Notes: generated by a model not told the origin, from the letters alone. DNA of 25,984 nucleotides from Campylobacterales bacterium (GCA_025800305.1 JAOXRY010000302.1:1-25984), one strand, 5' to 3'. Shown: positions 1 through 7,518, counted from the stretch's first letter. Translations and numbers: made by a program.

Positions 1-633
1 GCAAAACTTGGTGGTCAATCAGGTGGTCTTATTCCAGCTGCATTTAATACAATCACTACAGATGGTGGAAGTGTTATTGAACAACTTTATCCTTATGGTG
101 TTGGTCTAACAGTTGCTCTTCTTTTTGCATGGATTCTTGGGTTTGGTGCTACATTAGCTGAACCTGCTCTAAATGCTTTAGGTATGACAGTTCAAAACTT
201 AACTCAAGGTGTTTTCAAAAAATCAACTTTAATGTATGCTGTATCATTTGGTGTTGGTTCTGGTATTGCGATTGGTATTGCAAAAATCATTTTTGATATT
301 CCACTGGGATATCTACTACTACCTTTTTATGCTATTGCTGTTATCTTTACATACTTCTCAACAGAAGAGTTTGTAAATATCGCTTGGGATAGTGCTGGTG
401 TTACAACAGGTCCAATTACAGTTCCATTAGTTCTAGCAATGGGTCTTGGTTTTGGTAATGCACTTGGTGCAAGTGATGGTTTTGGAATCCTTTCAATGGC
501 ATCAATCGGACCAATTATTTGTGTATTAGGTACTGGTCTATATGTAAATTATAAAAGTAAAAAAGCTGATGAAGCAGAAGCTGCTGAGGCTGCAAGAAAA
601 CAATTAGAAAACGAGGGAGTTTTAAATGTCTAA
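1..633 (+). CDS. DUF1538-family membrane protein, C-terminal part (5' end outside window)
   Basis: The frame is open from base 1 to the stop at 633, so this is the last 210 residues of a longer protein. The first in-frame ATG (184) is internal, because the upstream codons encode conserved membrane-protein sequence. The part seen is hydrophobic and glycine-rich with about five to six membrane segments. It carries the GATLAEPALN motif (window residues about 49-58) that I associate with the DUF1538 family of integral membrane proteins. It ends in a short charged Glu/Ala/Lys cytoplasmic tail. The stop overlaps the start of the next gene, a PII-like protein, by 8 bp, so the two are translationally coupled. 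The substrate is unknown. Pairing with PII-like genes suggests a transporter or channel under small-molecule control, which is inference. Family assignment is fairly sure; function is not. Confidence 0.85.
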   Translation, partial: AKLGGQSGGLIPAAFNTITTDGGSVIEQLYPYGVGLTVALLFAWILGFGATLAEPALNALGMTVQNLTQGVFKKSTLMYAVSFGVGSGIAIGIAKIIFDIPLGYLLLPFYAIAVIFTYFSTEEFVNIAWDSAGVTTGPITVPLVLAMGLGFGNALGASDGFGILSMASIGPIICVLGTGLYVNYKSKKADEAEAAEAARKQLENEGVLNV

Positions 634-1000
634 GCAAAGAAATATAACGATTTTAACAGATGTAGAGCAAATTATTTGTATTGTTCAAAAAGGAAATGCA
701 GATAAAGTTGTAAAAGCAGCTTTTGAAGCAGGTGCGCACGGTGCAACAATCAACTACGCACAAGGTAGTGGTGTTAGAGAAAAGCTTGGAGCTCTTAGTG
801 TTGCTGTTGAAGCAGAAAAAGAAATTATTACAATGATTGTATCTTCTGAACAACTAAACAGAGTTTTTGATGCTATGTATCTTGCTGGTAATCTTGACGC
901 TCCTGGTATGGGATTCATCTACGCAACAAAAGTTGAAAAAGCTGCAACATTTATTCCTCACGAAGTTCTTAAAAAACTAGGATTGGAACAAGAATCATGA
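626..1000 (+). CDS. PII-like nitrogen-regulator-family protein (DUF1538-associated)
   Basis: A 124-residue protein with the size and alternating beta-alpha-beta pattern of a PII signalling protein: a first strand IICIVQKG, a helix, then a T-loop-like stretch (GATINYAQGSGVREKLG, about residues 38-54), and a second half ending GMGFIYATKVEKA. It lacks the GAEY uridylylation segment and the TGKIGDGKIF B-loop of classical GlnB, so it is a divergent PII paralogue. The ATG at 626 lies inside the end of the DUF1538 gene, with GAGGGAG about 7 bp upstream as ribosome-binding site. Its own stop overlaps the next PII-like start by 4 bp. The likely role is a trimeric cytoplasmic sensor that gates or reports on the DUF1538 protein, by analogy with GlnK and AmtB. 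The ligand is not deducible. Confidence 0.85.
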   Translation: MSKQRNITILTDVEQIICIVQKGNADKVVKAAFEAGAHGATINYAQGSGVREKLGALSVAVEAEKEIITMIVSSEQLNRVFDAMYLAGNLDAPGMGFIYATKVEKAATFIPHEVLKKLGLEQES

Positions 1001-1323
1001 GTGTAGAAGAAGAAACTTGCCACGTAGGTAGCAGTGGTTATAAACTAATCACTCTTGTAATTCCTGGTCATAAATCTTTAGAGATCTTAGATGGTTTAGT
1101 AAAAGAGAAATTTATTACCACAGGAAATAAAACAAATGCAAGAGGTATGAGTGCAAATGTTGAATCTGGTGATACAGAGATGGAAGTTTTAACTGTTGTT
1201 GTTGATGGTGATTTAGCAGAAGATACTTTTAACTACCTTTATAATAAAGCAGAACTACATGAACCACATAGTGGAATTATCTATCAAACTGCTTTAACTA
1301 AAATTACTGAATATACATTGTAG
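997..1323 (+). CDS. Second divergent PII-like protein
   Basis: A 108-residue protein that overlaps the upstream PII-like gene by 4 bp (ATGA) and ends the DUF1538 operon. It has the PII-like order: an opening strand YKLITLVIPGHKS (residues 16-28), a helix LEILDGLVKEKF, a loop TTGNKTNARG where the T-loop would be, strand EVLTVVVDGD, a helix, and a closing strand HSGIIYQTALTKI. It has neither the Tyr51 segment nor a classical B-loop. It differs strongly from its neighbour, so this is an old pair rather than a recent duplication. The two may form mixed trimers or sense different ligands; both ideas are inference. A chain of hairpins and a terminator follow it. Confidence 0.75.
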   Translation: MSVEEETCHVGSSGYKLITLVIPGHKSLEILDGLVKEKFITTGNKTNARGMSANVESGDTEMEVLTVVVDGDLAEDTFNYLYNKAELHEPHSGIIYQTALTKITEYTL

Positions 1324-1326
1324 ACA

Positions 1327-1390
1327 TTCTTTCTGAGCCAAGCTCAGAAAGAACTCTGAACCAGAGGGCTCTCGCACCCTTGGTGCTCTG
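1327..1390 (+). repeat. Run of small hairpins upstream of the terminator
   Basis: Three more stem-loops lie between the stop at 1323 and the terminator: a perfect 12-bp stem with a 3-nt loop (1327-1338 with 1342-1353), a 5-bp CTCTG/CAGAG stem (1354-1358 with 1362-1366), and a 5-bp GCACC/GGTGC stem (1374-1378 with 1382-1386). The first two abut directly. None has its own T-run, so they are not independent terminators. They may act as 3' stabilisers or protein sites on the mRNA. Confidence 0.6.
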
Positions 1391-1394
1391 AAAG

Positions 1395-1430
1395 GAATGA
1401 AGCTAAAGAGCTTCATTCTCTTTTGCTTTT
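1395..1430 (+). terminator. Rho-independent terminator of the DUF1538/PII-like operon
   Basis: A 10-bp perfect stem (1395-1404 with 1409-1418, GAATGAAGCT against AGCTTCATTC) with an AAAG loop is followed by a T-rich run to about 1439. It lies 72 bp after the last stop of the operon and points along the plus strand. Three other hairpins precede it; see the entry at 1327-1390. Confidence 0.8.
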
Positions 1431-1445
1431 TCTTTTTTTACTAAC

Positions 1446-1462
1446 TGATTAAATTTTAATCA
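1446..1462. promoter_or_regulatory. AT-rich palindrome upstream of amt
   Basis: TGATTAAA and TTTAATCA form a perfect 8-bp inverted repeat around one central T, 70 bp before the amt start. It sits in the only upstream region that could carry the amt promoter and could be an operator. No sigma-54 type GG-N10-GC element was seen here. The functional reading is tentative because the site is so AT-rich. Confidence 0.35.
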
Positions 1463-1531
1463 CTAAATCTATTTTTTATATCTTTTCTTCTGTTACTATG
1501 GTCATAAATTAAACTATTTAGGAGTTTCTTT

Positions 1532-2722
1532 ATGGAAAACTTAACAGATGTTGCCTATATATTAGACACATTCTTTGCTCTTTTTGCAATGGTGCTTATA
1601 ATTTTTATGGTACCTGGATTTGCAATGTTAGAGGCTGGTCTTGTAAGAAGTAAAAACGTTTCTGCTGTTCTTACTGTTAATACAATGATTTATGCTTTTG
1701 CTTCACTTGGATTTTTACTAGTTGGCTACTCGTTAGCTTTTGGAAGCTGGGAAAATGACTCTATGAGTAGATGGGCAGCTTTTTTATTTCAGATGGCTTT
1801 TGTTGGAAAAGTTGTAAATATTATGAGTGGTGGTGTTAGTGAAAGGGTTAGAGTTCTTCCTTTAACCATTTTTGGAATTATTATGTCTGCAACAATTTAT
1901 CCGTTGATAGTTAACTGGAATTGGGGAGCTGACATGCTTGAAGGAACACTACTAGATCTGAATATGTATGACCTTGCAGGGTCAACTGTTATTCACTCTA
2001 CTGGTGGCTGGGCACTTCTTGCAGCTATATTAATTATGGGTGCTAGAAAAGGAAAATACACAAAAGATGGAAGAGTAAGAGCAATTCCAGCTTCTAATAT
2101 TCCCCTTGTAACTTTAGGTGCTTTTCTTCTTTGGATTGGTTGGTTTGGTTTCAATGGTGGAAGTGTTGGATCTATTAGTTCAAAAGAGAGTGCTGACGCC
2201 GTTGCTTTAACAATATTAAATACAAATACAGCAGGTCTAGTAGGAGCTGCTACTGTTGCTGCTTTAGAGTATTTAAAATACAAAAGATTTGATTTAACAA
2301 TGATTCTAAATGGTGCATTAGGTGGTCTTGTTGCTGTAACAGCTGGTCCAGATCTTTATAACATTTATCAGCCAATGATTATTGGTGCTGTTGGTGGGGC
2401 ATTGGTTTTTTATGGTGTTCCATTTTTTGATAAGTTAAAATTAGATGATCCTGTTGGTGCACTTTCTGTTCACCTTGTGAATGGTATTTGGGGAACATTA
2501 GCTGTTGGTATCTTTGCTTCAAACCCAAGTGAAGGGATTACTCTTCTTGGTCAAATTAAAGGTATTGTTATTGTTGGTCTCTTTGCTTTTGTAACCTCTT
2601 ATATTGTATTATTTGTCATAAATAAAATCACCCCTTTAAGAGTGAATGAAGAAGATGAGTATGAAGGTCTTGATATCAGTGAATGTGGTATTGAGAGTTA
2701 TCCAGAGTTTGTAAATAGATAG
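1532..2722 (+). CDS. amt: Ammonium transporter, Amt family
   Basis: A 396-residue inner-membrane ammonium channel of normal family length with about eleven membrane helices. It opens with the family's first-helix sequence, including VPGFAMLEAGLVRSKN (about residues 27-42). The central signature DLAGSTVIHSTGG supplies Asp147 and His155, matching Asp160 and His168 of E. coli AmtB. The second pore histidine is His314 in LSVHLVNGIWG, matching His318. The C-terminal cytoplasmic tail carries the PII-contact region. The ATG at 1532 follows AGGAG with 8 bp spacing. The PII gene starts 14 bp after the stop, the classical amtB-glnK arrangement, in which PII plugs the pore when nitrogen is plentiful. 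All key residues are present. Confidence 0.97.
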   Translation: MENLTDVAYILDTFFALFAMVLIIFMVPGFAMLEAGLVRSKNVSAVLTVNTMIYAFASLGFLLVGYSLAFGSWENDSMSRWAAFLFQMAFVGKVVNIMSGGVSERVRVLPLTIFGIIMSATIYPLIVNWNWGADMLEGTLLDLNMYDLAGSTVIHSTGGWALLAAILIMGARKGKYTKDGRVRAIPASNIPLVTLGAFLLWIGWFGFNGGSVGSISSKESADAVALTILNTNTAGLVGAATVAALEYLKYKRFDLTMILNGALGGLVAVTAGPDLYNIYQPMIIGAVGGALVFYGVPFFDKLKLDDPVGALSVHLVNGIWGTLAVGIFASNPSEGITLLGQIKGIVIVGLFAFVTSYIVLFVINKITPLRVNEEDEYEGLDISECGIESYPEFVNR

Positions 2723-2736
2723 AAAAAGGACGTATA

Positions 2737-3075
2737 ATGAAAAAAATAGAAGCGATTATTAAACCATTTAAACTAGAAGATGTAAAGGATGCTCTGGCTG
2801 ACATTGAAATCAGTGGTATGACAGTATCGGAAGTAAAAGGACATGGTAGGCAGCAAGGTCATACAGAACTTTATAGAGGTGCTGAGTATGTTGTTGATTT
2901 CATTCCTAAATTAAAAATTGAACTGGCAGTTGCTGAAGATATGGTTGATGAAGTTGTATCTAAAATTGCCCAAAGTGCAAAAACTGGAAAAATTGGTGAT
3001 GGAAAGATCTTTGTTTCATCTTTAGAAAAAGTAGTAAGAATTAGAACTGGTGAAGAAGGAAACGAAGCCCTGTAG
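2737..3075 (+). CDS. glnK: Canonical PII nitrogen regulatory protein
   Basis: A 112-residue PII protein with all hallmarks: opening MKKIEAIIKPFKLEDVKDAL, T-loop GRQQGHTELYRGAEYVVDF with Tyr51, B-loop TGKIGDGKIF, and C-loop RIRTGEEG. It binds ATP/ADP and 2-oxoglutarate at trimer interfaces and, in its nitrogen-replete state, docks on Amt. Tyr51 is the uridylylation site in enterobacteria; whether it is modified here is unknown, since many Campylobacterota lack the modifying enzyme. It follows amt by 14 bp with AAAAGGA as ribosome-binding site, so the two are cotranscribed. By sequence it is as close to GlnB as to GlnK; I use glnK because of the amt linkage. It is a much more classical PII than the two proteins at 626-1323. 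Confidence 0.95.
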   Translation: MKKIEAIIKPFKLEDVKDALADIEISGMTVSEVKGHGRQQGHTELYRGAEYVVDFIPKLKIELAVAEDMVDEVVSKIAQSAKTGKIGDGKIFVSSLEKVVRIRTGEEGNEAL

Positions 3076-3082
3076 CCAATTT

Positions 3083-3112
3083 AGGTGTTAGAGACTTCTA
3101 ACACCTTTATTT
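3083..3112 (+). terminator. Rho-independent terminator after amt-PII
   Basis: A perfect 10-bp stem AGGTGTTAGA/TCTAACACCT (3083-3092 with 3097-3106) has a GACT loop and is followed by TTATTT, 8 bp after the PII stop codon. Confidence 0.85.
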
Positions 3113-3164
3113 AAATGTGATATTTATTTAACAAAAAGTTTTCACTATCACTAAAAAATCATAT

Positions 3165-3202
3165 TTTTTTGCTATTATTTTTCAAATTATTTTAAATTAG
3201 GT
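3165..3202 (+). promoter_or_regulatory. Extended -10 promoter for the receiver protein gene
   Basis: TGCTATTAT (3170-3178) fits an extended -10 element and is preceded by a T-run, the usual form of Campylobacterota housekeeping promoters, which often lack a clear -35. It lies 35 bp before the ATG at 3213. The weak ribosome-binding site is TTAGG near 3198. Confidence 0.5.
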
Positions 3203-3212
3203 TTTATAATTT

Positions 3213-5792
3213 ATGTCTAAAGTTTTGATTGTTGACGATAGTAGTATGATTCGTAAGCTTGTAAAAAAAAGCTTTGCCACTATTGATATACAAGGTGATG
3301 ATATCTGCGAAGCTGGAGATGGCAATGAAGCTATCGAACAGATGATGTTAGCAGAAGACAACCTCTCTTTAATTATTACTGATATAAATATGCCAGGAAT
3401 GAATGGTATTGACTTTGTCAAGATGGTTCGAAAAAATCCTGAGTATGCTTCTTGTCACATTATTGTTCTCTCTTCTGTAATCAATGATGAAACAGTTAGT
3501 AGTTTTGGAGACTTTAGAGTTGATAATTTTTTAAAAAAGCCTTTTAATCAAGATAACTTTGAAAAGATAATCGTTCCTGCTTTAATGGGTGGAGAAATTA
3601 TTAAATCATTGGAAGAGCTTTTTGATAAATATTTAAAAGATATAGACACAAAGTCCAATAATATAACTTTTAATGAAGAATTTGTAAAAAAGTGCTATAG
3701 TGAAGCTGAGGCTGGTATTGATATTGAAGAGACTTTAGAGACTATTGTTACTAAAAAATTAAGATTAACCCCAAAAGATACAATTCACATAACAGATAGT
3801 CAAATTACAGTAGAAAGATTTGTGGATTTAGAAAGACTAAAAAGAGCTACAGTCAAAAAATTCCAAACTACCCATATGAAAAACAGTAGTGAAGAGGTCT
3901 TTGTCAAAACTCTAATGAAGAAAATTTTAGATAAAGAAATTGATTTTAGAACTATATCAGGAGAAGATTTTCTTTTAGAAAAAAACAATATTATAGACAA
4001 TGCAATAACCACAATTGTGCAAAATAGTTATAAAGCAAATGAAGACGAAGCTAAAATTTTCACTAAATATCTCGTGGAAAAACATAATAAGCTAATATAT
4101 AAACTTATCTGCGAAAACGTTATTAATTGGCTTGGACGTAATAATCAAGCAGTTGTTAAGTTTATAAATAATTACAGTGGTGGAATTAAACAAATAGGAA
4201 AAATGAAATATCAAATTCCTATAATTGTAGATAGAGGTGGAAAAAGAATTCAAACCAATGACATTCTTGTCATCGCCAAAAGGGTTGTTCAGCTTAATGT
4301 TGCCATAGATAAATCATCAGATTCTTTAAAAGAGATAAAAGAGGATATAGAAGCATTAAAGGCTGTTTTAGAAGAAGATAGAAAAGAGTTATCCTACCTT
4401 TTAAGCACTACAAAAGTTGAAGATAAAAAAGCAATTGATGAAGCTAAAAAAAAGGTTGGTATAGGTGAACAAGAGATAGAATCTCTGGAAAAAGCTGTAA
4501 AAGCACAAGAGAGAACAGGAAAACCATACCTTGAACAGTTTTCAAAAATAAAATCCAAATATAATGAACTTATAACCAGTGTAGCCAATGCACTAAGTAG
4601 TGAAGTTGTTATTACAGATAAAGGAAGATGGTACCAACAAGATTTTATAACAGATGTAAAAGTTATTGATGATGCTACAGCCAAAAAACTTCTTAAAAAT
4701 AATCTAGATATGAATGTAAAACATGCACTTGATAATGGTCATATTTTTGATTTTGTTATCCTCAATAAGTCAAATGACAAAAACAAAACATCTCCAATGA
4801 GGGAGATCTTACAAATAGTTTTTCAAGAGAGTAAGTATAAAACTCAATATAATTTTAATTATATGGACACGTATGACAACTTTAAATTAGCTAATTTTGT
4901 AACTCCTGTTAGAGAAGAGTTAGAGAAAAAATTTAATGATTTTATAGAGTTTTCATACTCTGAAAATCCTAAAAAAAGTAAAAGTATTCTTTCTGTTCCA
5001 ACAAATAAAAATAAAATAAATAAGATTGCAAAAGATCTTGTTATAAAGTATAAAAACTATATTGCTGAACTTGTTGCAGATAGTTTTATGGAAGCAATTT
5101 CAAAGCAATCAGCAGAACAAATAGAGAAACCAGATAATAAAGTCTCTGCTCTACTTGAAGGAGCTATCAAAGGATCTGATGCCCATCCATCTATTCTTCT
5201 TTCTCCTGAAAATACACAAGCAGCAAACAGTCTACAGCCTGTTTGGATGAGAATTAAACAAGCACAAAAATCAAGAGATAACATATATCTAAAAGCTGAA
5301 AGTGAATACAGATCTTGTTTAGCAAAAGAAGAAGGTTTTCAACTAAGTTTGGATGCCCTAGATAAGGCTTCTAAGCTTTCTATGAACGATATAGAACCAT
5401 GGACTTTTGAAAAATTAAGAGACTACACTATCAATTATGAAGATGAGTGTAAAGAGGAAAAAAGATTATTACAGTATGTTCCTTCTGGTGAACTAACAGA
5501 TACATTAAGAGCAAGAGCAGAAAAAGGAAAATTAGCAGCAACCAGTGATATTGCAAAAGAGGAGTATGATAGAACTTACAAATTCATGGAACTTCTTCAC
5601 GCCAACAACACCGCAAAAACCCTTGACTACAAAAAAGAAGAGCTTACTACCAATAGAGATAAGGCTCATCAACTTACTCAAAAATATTATAAAACATATA
5701 AAACAGAACAAGAGAAAAAAGTTAGTGATTATGATGAAGATCTAACAATCATCTACAGATCTGTAATTTATAACGTACTTCTAACAGCGTAG
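3213..5792 (+). CDS. Large response-regulator protein: N-terminal receiver plus long unrecognised output region
   Basis: An 859-residue cytoplasmic protein. Residues 1-120 are a complete phosphoacceptor receiver domain: acidic pocket Asp8-Asp9, phosphorylation site Asp57 in IITDINMPGMNG, Ser87/Ser88, and Lys109 in FLKKPF. The remaining about 735 residues match no output domain I know: no helix-turn-helix, GGDEF, EAL, HD or methylesterase signature. Residues about 230-336 (from KILDKEIDF to VVKFINNYSGG and a later Pro336) align without gaps with the protein at 17032. Residues about 361-440 are a charged coiled coil. The end is helical and Lys/Glu rich. No membrane segment or signal peptide was seen. 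The gene has its own promoter and terminates directly at the start codon of the methyltransferase gene at 5793. It is probably a phosphorylation-controlled scaffold or effector; the actual output is unknown. Confidence 0.85.
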   Translation: MSKVLIVDDSSMIRKLVKKSFATIDIQGDDICEAGDGNEAIEQMMLAEDNLSLIITDINMPGMNGIDFVKMVRKNPEYASCHIIVLSSVINDETVSSFGDFRVDNFLKKPFNQDNFEKIIVPALMGGEIIKSLEELFDKYLKDIDTKSNNITFNEEFVKKCYSEAEAGIDIEETLETIVTKKLRLTPKDTIHITDSQITVERFVDLERLKRATVKKFQTTHMKNSSEEVFVKTLMKKILDKEIDFRTISGEDFLLEKNNIIDNAITTIVQNSYKANEDEAKIFTKYLVEKHNKLIYKLICENVINWLGRNNQAVVKFINNYSGGIKQIGKMKYQIPIIVDRGGKRIQTNDILVIAKRVVQLNVAIDKSSDSLKEIKEDIEALKAVLEEDRKELSYLLSTTKVEDKKAIDEAKKKVGIGEQEIESLEKAVKAQERTGKPYLEQFSKIKSKYNELITSVANALSSEVVITDKGRWYQQDFITDVKVIDDATAKKLLKNNLDMNVKHALDNGHIFDFVILNKSNDKNKTSPMREILQIVFQESKYKTQYNFNYMDTYDNFKLANFVTPVREELEKKFNDFIEFSYSENPKKSKSILSVPTNKNKINKIAKDLVIKYKNYIAELVADSFMEAISKQSAEQIEKPDNKVSALLEGAIKGSDAHPSILLSPENTQAANSLQPVWMRIKQAQKSRDNIYLKAESEYRSCLAKEEGFQLSLDALDKASKLSMNDIEPWTFEKLRDYTINYEDECKEEKRLLQYVPSGELTDTLRARAEKGKLAATSDIAKEEYDRTYKFMELLHANNTAKTLDYKKEELTTNRDKAHQLTQKYYKTYKTEQEKKVSDYDEDLTIIYRSVIYNVLLTA

Positions 5793-6629
5793 ATGACAGA
5801 ACAGATAAAGTGGTTTGAAAACCGCTCTTTTTCCCCTAATGAGATAATTAAGGTAGAAGATAGTGAACCTGTTGATTATAAAAGCTGGATAGATCTGTGT
5901 GGTGTTTTTCATCTTAAAATGCTGACACCAGAAAAGATTAATGAAAAGAAAATTCTTCTAAAATTTCAAAAACTAGATCTAGAAAGCTCTTTTCATAAAG
6001 ACAAACAAGACTCAGAAAAGTATGGAACCCAAAGCCAGTTTTTTACTATCAATAAAAAAGAGAAATTTAGCTTTCTTTATCACTATCAAAAAGCATTAGA
6101 GTTTATCAATATTAAAGACAAAAGACAGATTTTAAATCTAGGAATAAATAAAGGGGATGAGTTTGAAATCATTAAAGATCTTGTCTCTTTAGAAGATAAA
6201 GAACTAGTTGGTATTGACTATTCCGAAAGTATTATTAATTATGCAAAAGAAAACATTCAAGATAGAAACATAGAATTCATCTGCCACGATATCAATAAAC
6301 TTTCAGATCTAAACCTTCCAAAATCAGACCTCATCATCTCCATAGGAACTCTTCAAAGTTCCAACCTTAACTTCAAAGAGGTTTTTATGGATCTTTATCA
6401 AAACCATTTGGAAAAAGATGGCGCGATTATTCTTGGGTTTCCTAACTGTAGATGGATTGACTCTGAGATGATTTATGGAGCAAAAGCTCCTAACTACCCT
6501 TTTTCTGAAATGAGTTTAGTTATTAAAGATATCTATTTTTCTAAGAAATATCTCCAACAAAAGAAATATAGAGTAACAGTTACAGGAAAAGACTATCTCT
6601 TTCTAACTGCTAGGAAAATTGGCTTGTAA
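5793..6629 (+). CDS. Class I SAM-dependent methyltransferase
   Basis: A 278-residue protein whose residues about 110-230 form a Rossmann-type SAM methyltransferase core: motif I as ILNLGINKGDE (113-123), the acidic residue ending strand 2 in VGIDYS (Asp142), a HDINKL segment for motif III, and DLIISIGTLQSS for motif IV. Residues 1-105 are unrecognised and may set substrate choice. The ATG directly follows the TAG of the receiver gene with no intervening base, so translation is probably coupled and the two proteins likely act together. The target (protein, small molecule or RNA) cannot be read from the sequence. The last 27 bp overlap the 3' end of the yaiI-like gene on the opposite strand. 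Confidence 0.85.
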   Translation: MTEQIKWFENRSFSPNEIIKVEDSEPVDYKSWIDLCGVFHLKMLTPEKINEKKILLKFQKLDLESSFHKDKQDSEKYGTQSQFFTINKKEKFSFLYHYQKALEFINIKDKRQILNLGINKGDEFEIIKDLVSLEDKELVGIDYSESIINYAKENIQDRNIEFICHDINKLSDLNLPKSDLIISIGTLQSSNLNFKEVFMDLYQNHLEKDGAIILGFPNCRWIDSEMIYGAKAPNYPFSEMSLVIKDIYFSKKYLQQKKYRVTVTGKDYLFLTARKIGL

Positions 6630-7061
6630 AAAAGCGTTTAAAGAGTTGGAAAACTTCTCTCCATCTTTCGAGTTAAAAGGAGGTGGTCCTTTTGTCATCT
6701 CTCCTGTATCTCTTATCTTTTCCATTAAAGCTCTCATTGCCAGATATTGTTTGATATTGTCTTTTGTATAGGCTTCACCTCGGTGATCTATAGGGTATCC
6801 ATTTTTTTTTAAAACTCTATCTGCCAAAGGAATATCAGCTGTAATGACTAAATCACCCTCCTCTACCATCTGGACAATATGATTATCAGCTTCATCAGCT
6901 CCTAATTCAACGATGATATCTTTGATATGGTTAGATCTCCCAATGGTGATTTTCTTATTTGCCACCACAGTTGTATCAAGTTTATACTTCTCTATAGCTC
7001 TTAAAATAATAGGTTTTAAAAGATTTGGAAAAGCATCTCCATCAATATAGAGCTTTAACAT
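6603..7061 (-). CDS. YaiI/YqxD family protein (DUF188)
   Basis: A 152-residue protein of the DUF188 family, a conserved bacterial family with a PIN-like/NYN-type fold. Visible marks are LYIDGDAFP at the N-terminus (acidic pair Asp8 and Asp10), a DEADNHIV segment, ITADIPLADRVL (acidic residue at the end of a strand), and a family-typical GEAYTKDNI stretch. These acidic residues suggest a metal-dependent nuclease-like site, but no activity is established for the family. Its start overlaps the end of the ywbE-like gene by 7 bp, so the two are cotranscribed. The 3' end overlaps the convergent methyltransferase gene by 27 bp. Assignment to the family is firm. Confidence 0.93.
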   Translation of the reverse strand: MLKLYIDGDAFPNLLKPIILRAIEKYKLDTTVVANKKITIGRSNHIKDIIVELGADEADNHIVQMVEEGDLVITADIPLADRVLKKNGYPIDHRGEAYTKDNIKQYLAMRALMEKIRDTGEMTKGPPPFNSKDGEKFSNSLNAFLQANFPSS

Positions 7062-7246
7062 ACTTCTTTAACTCTTCCTACATTACCATCTGTAAGCCTG
7101 ACCTTTATACCATGAGGGTGAGTTGGAGAATTTGTCAAAATATCTTTCACAACACCCTCTGTCAAATTCCCACTTCTTTGGTCTTGTTTTAAAACAATTT
7201 TTACTTTTAGTCCTGCTCTTATATCAGCTCTTTTCTTTCCATCCAT
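7055..7246 (-). CDS. YwbE family protein (DUF2196)
   Basis: A 63-residue protein of the YwbE family. It shows the near-invariant RADIRAGLKVKIVLKQDQRSG segment broken by only a few substitutions, TEGVVKDILTNSPTHPHGIKV, and a closing GRVKEV. The family forms a small beta-barrel-like domain of unknown function, often with a hypothetical role in nucleic-acid binding. Its ribosome-binding site AAGGA lies 7 bp before the ATG, inside the left arm of the inverted-repeat element at 7247-7518. Translation may therefore depend on folding of that element. It overlaps the yaiI-like gene downstream. Confidence 0.92.
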   Translation of the reverse strand: MDGKKRADIRAGLKVKIVLKQDQRSGNLTEGVVKDILTNSPTHPHGIKVRLTDGNVGRVKEVC

Positions 7247-7518
7247 TTAGACTTCCTTCACAACTAAGATATAGCCATAGTAAGCTTTAAAGAGGTGAGA
7301 TTTAATAAAATATTTTTGAAGGACTAGTCAGAGCTAATTCAAAAAAATATTCTGTTAAAGATTGCCTCTTTAAAGCTTACCCATAGGGCTTTTCAGATTT
7401 GCCCACCTGACTGCGTTAGTTTAATTTGAATTAGCTTTACTAGTCCTACATTAAACTGCCTTGCAGATGAGCAAATCTGAAGAGCTATGACTATATCTTA
7501 GTTGTGAAGGAAGTCTAA
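7247..7518. repeat. 272-bp element of interleaved inverted repeats
   Basis: The whole gap between the DUF2461 gene and ywbE is complementary to itself. Outer arms 7247-7280 and 7485-7518 match over 34 nt with one mismatch. Inside lie a perfect 16-bp pair (7280-7295 with 7365-7380), extended by imperfect AT-rich pairing to 7320/7338, and an imperfect pair of about 40 nt (7382-7425 with 7450-7489). The two inner loops are complementary to each other (7321-7342 with 7426-7446, 19 paired bases around a small internal loop). The order is A B D B' E D' E' A', a three-way junction with kissing loops. The right arm contains the TAG stop of the DUF2461 gene; the left arm contains the ribosome-binding site of ywbE. 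No ORF or transposase is present. It may be a MITE-like element or a structured RNA. Confidence 0.85.

Noticed and set aside
184..633. DUF1538 protein starting at the ATG at 184
   Set aside because: The frame is open and conserved back to base 1, so the ATG is internal and the gene is truncated by the window edge.
1324..1531. T-box or riboswitch in front of amt
   Set aside because: The hairpins end in a plus-strand terminator near the upstream operon, and no conserved T-box or known riboswitch core was seen.
1440..1531. Sigma-54 promoter upstream of amt
   Set aside because: No GG-N10-GC element with suitable flanks could be found in this stretch.
1993..2283. Minus-strand 96-residue ORF inside amt
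   Set aside because: It lies wholly opposite conserved amt sequence and encodes no recognisable protein.
4394..4684. Minus-strand ORFs inside the 3213 gene (also 3197-3421, 3800-4012, 5057-5284)
   Set aside because: They are antisense shadows of a continuous 859-codon gene with consistent codon use and a recognised receiver domain.
7247..7518. The inverted-repeat region as a tRNA, a CRISPR leader or a simple terminator pair
   Set aside because: There is no cloverleaf with anticodon arm, no regular spaced direct repeats, and the arms are far longer and more interleaved than terminators.
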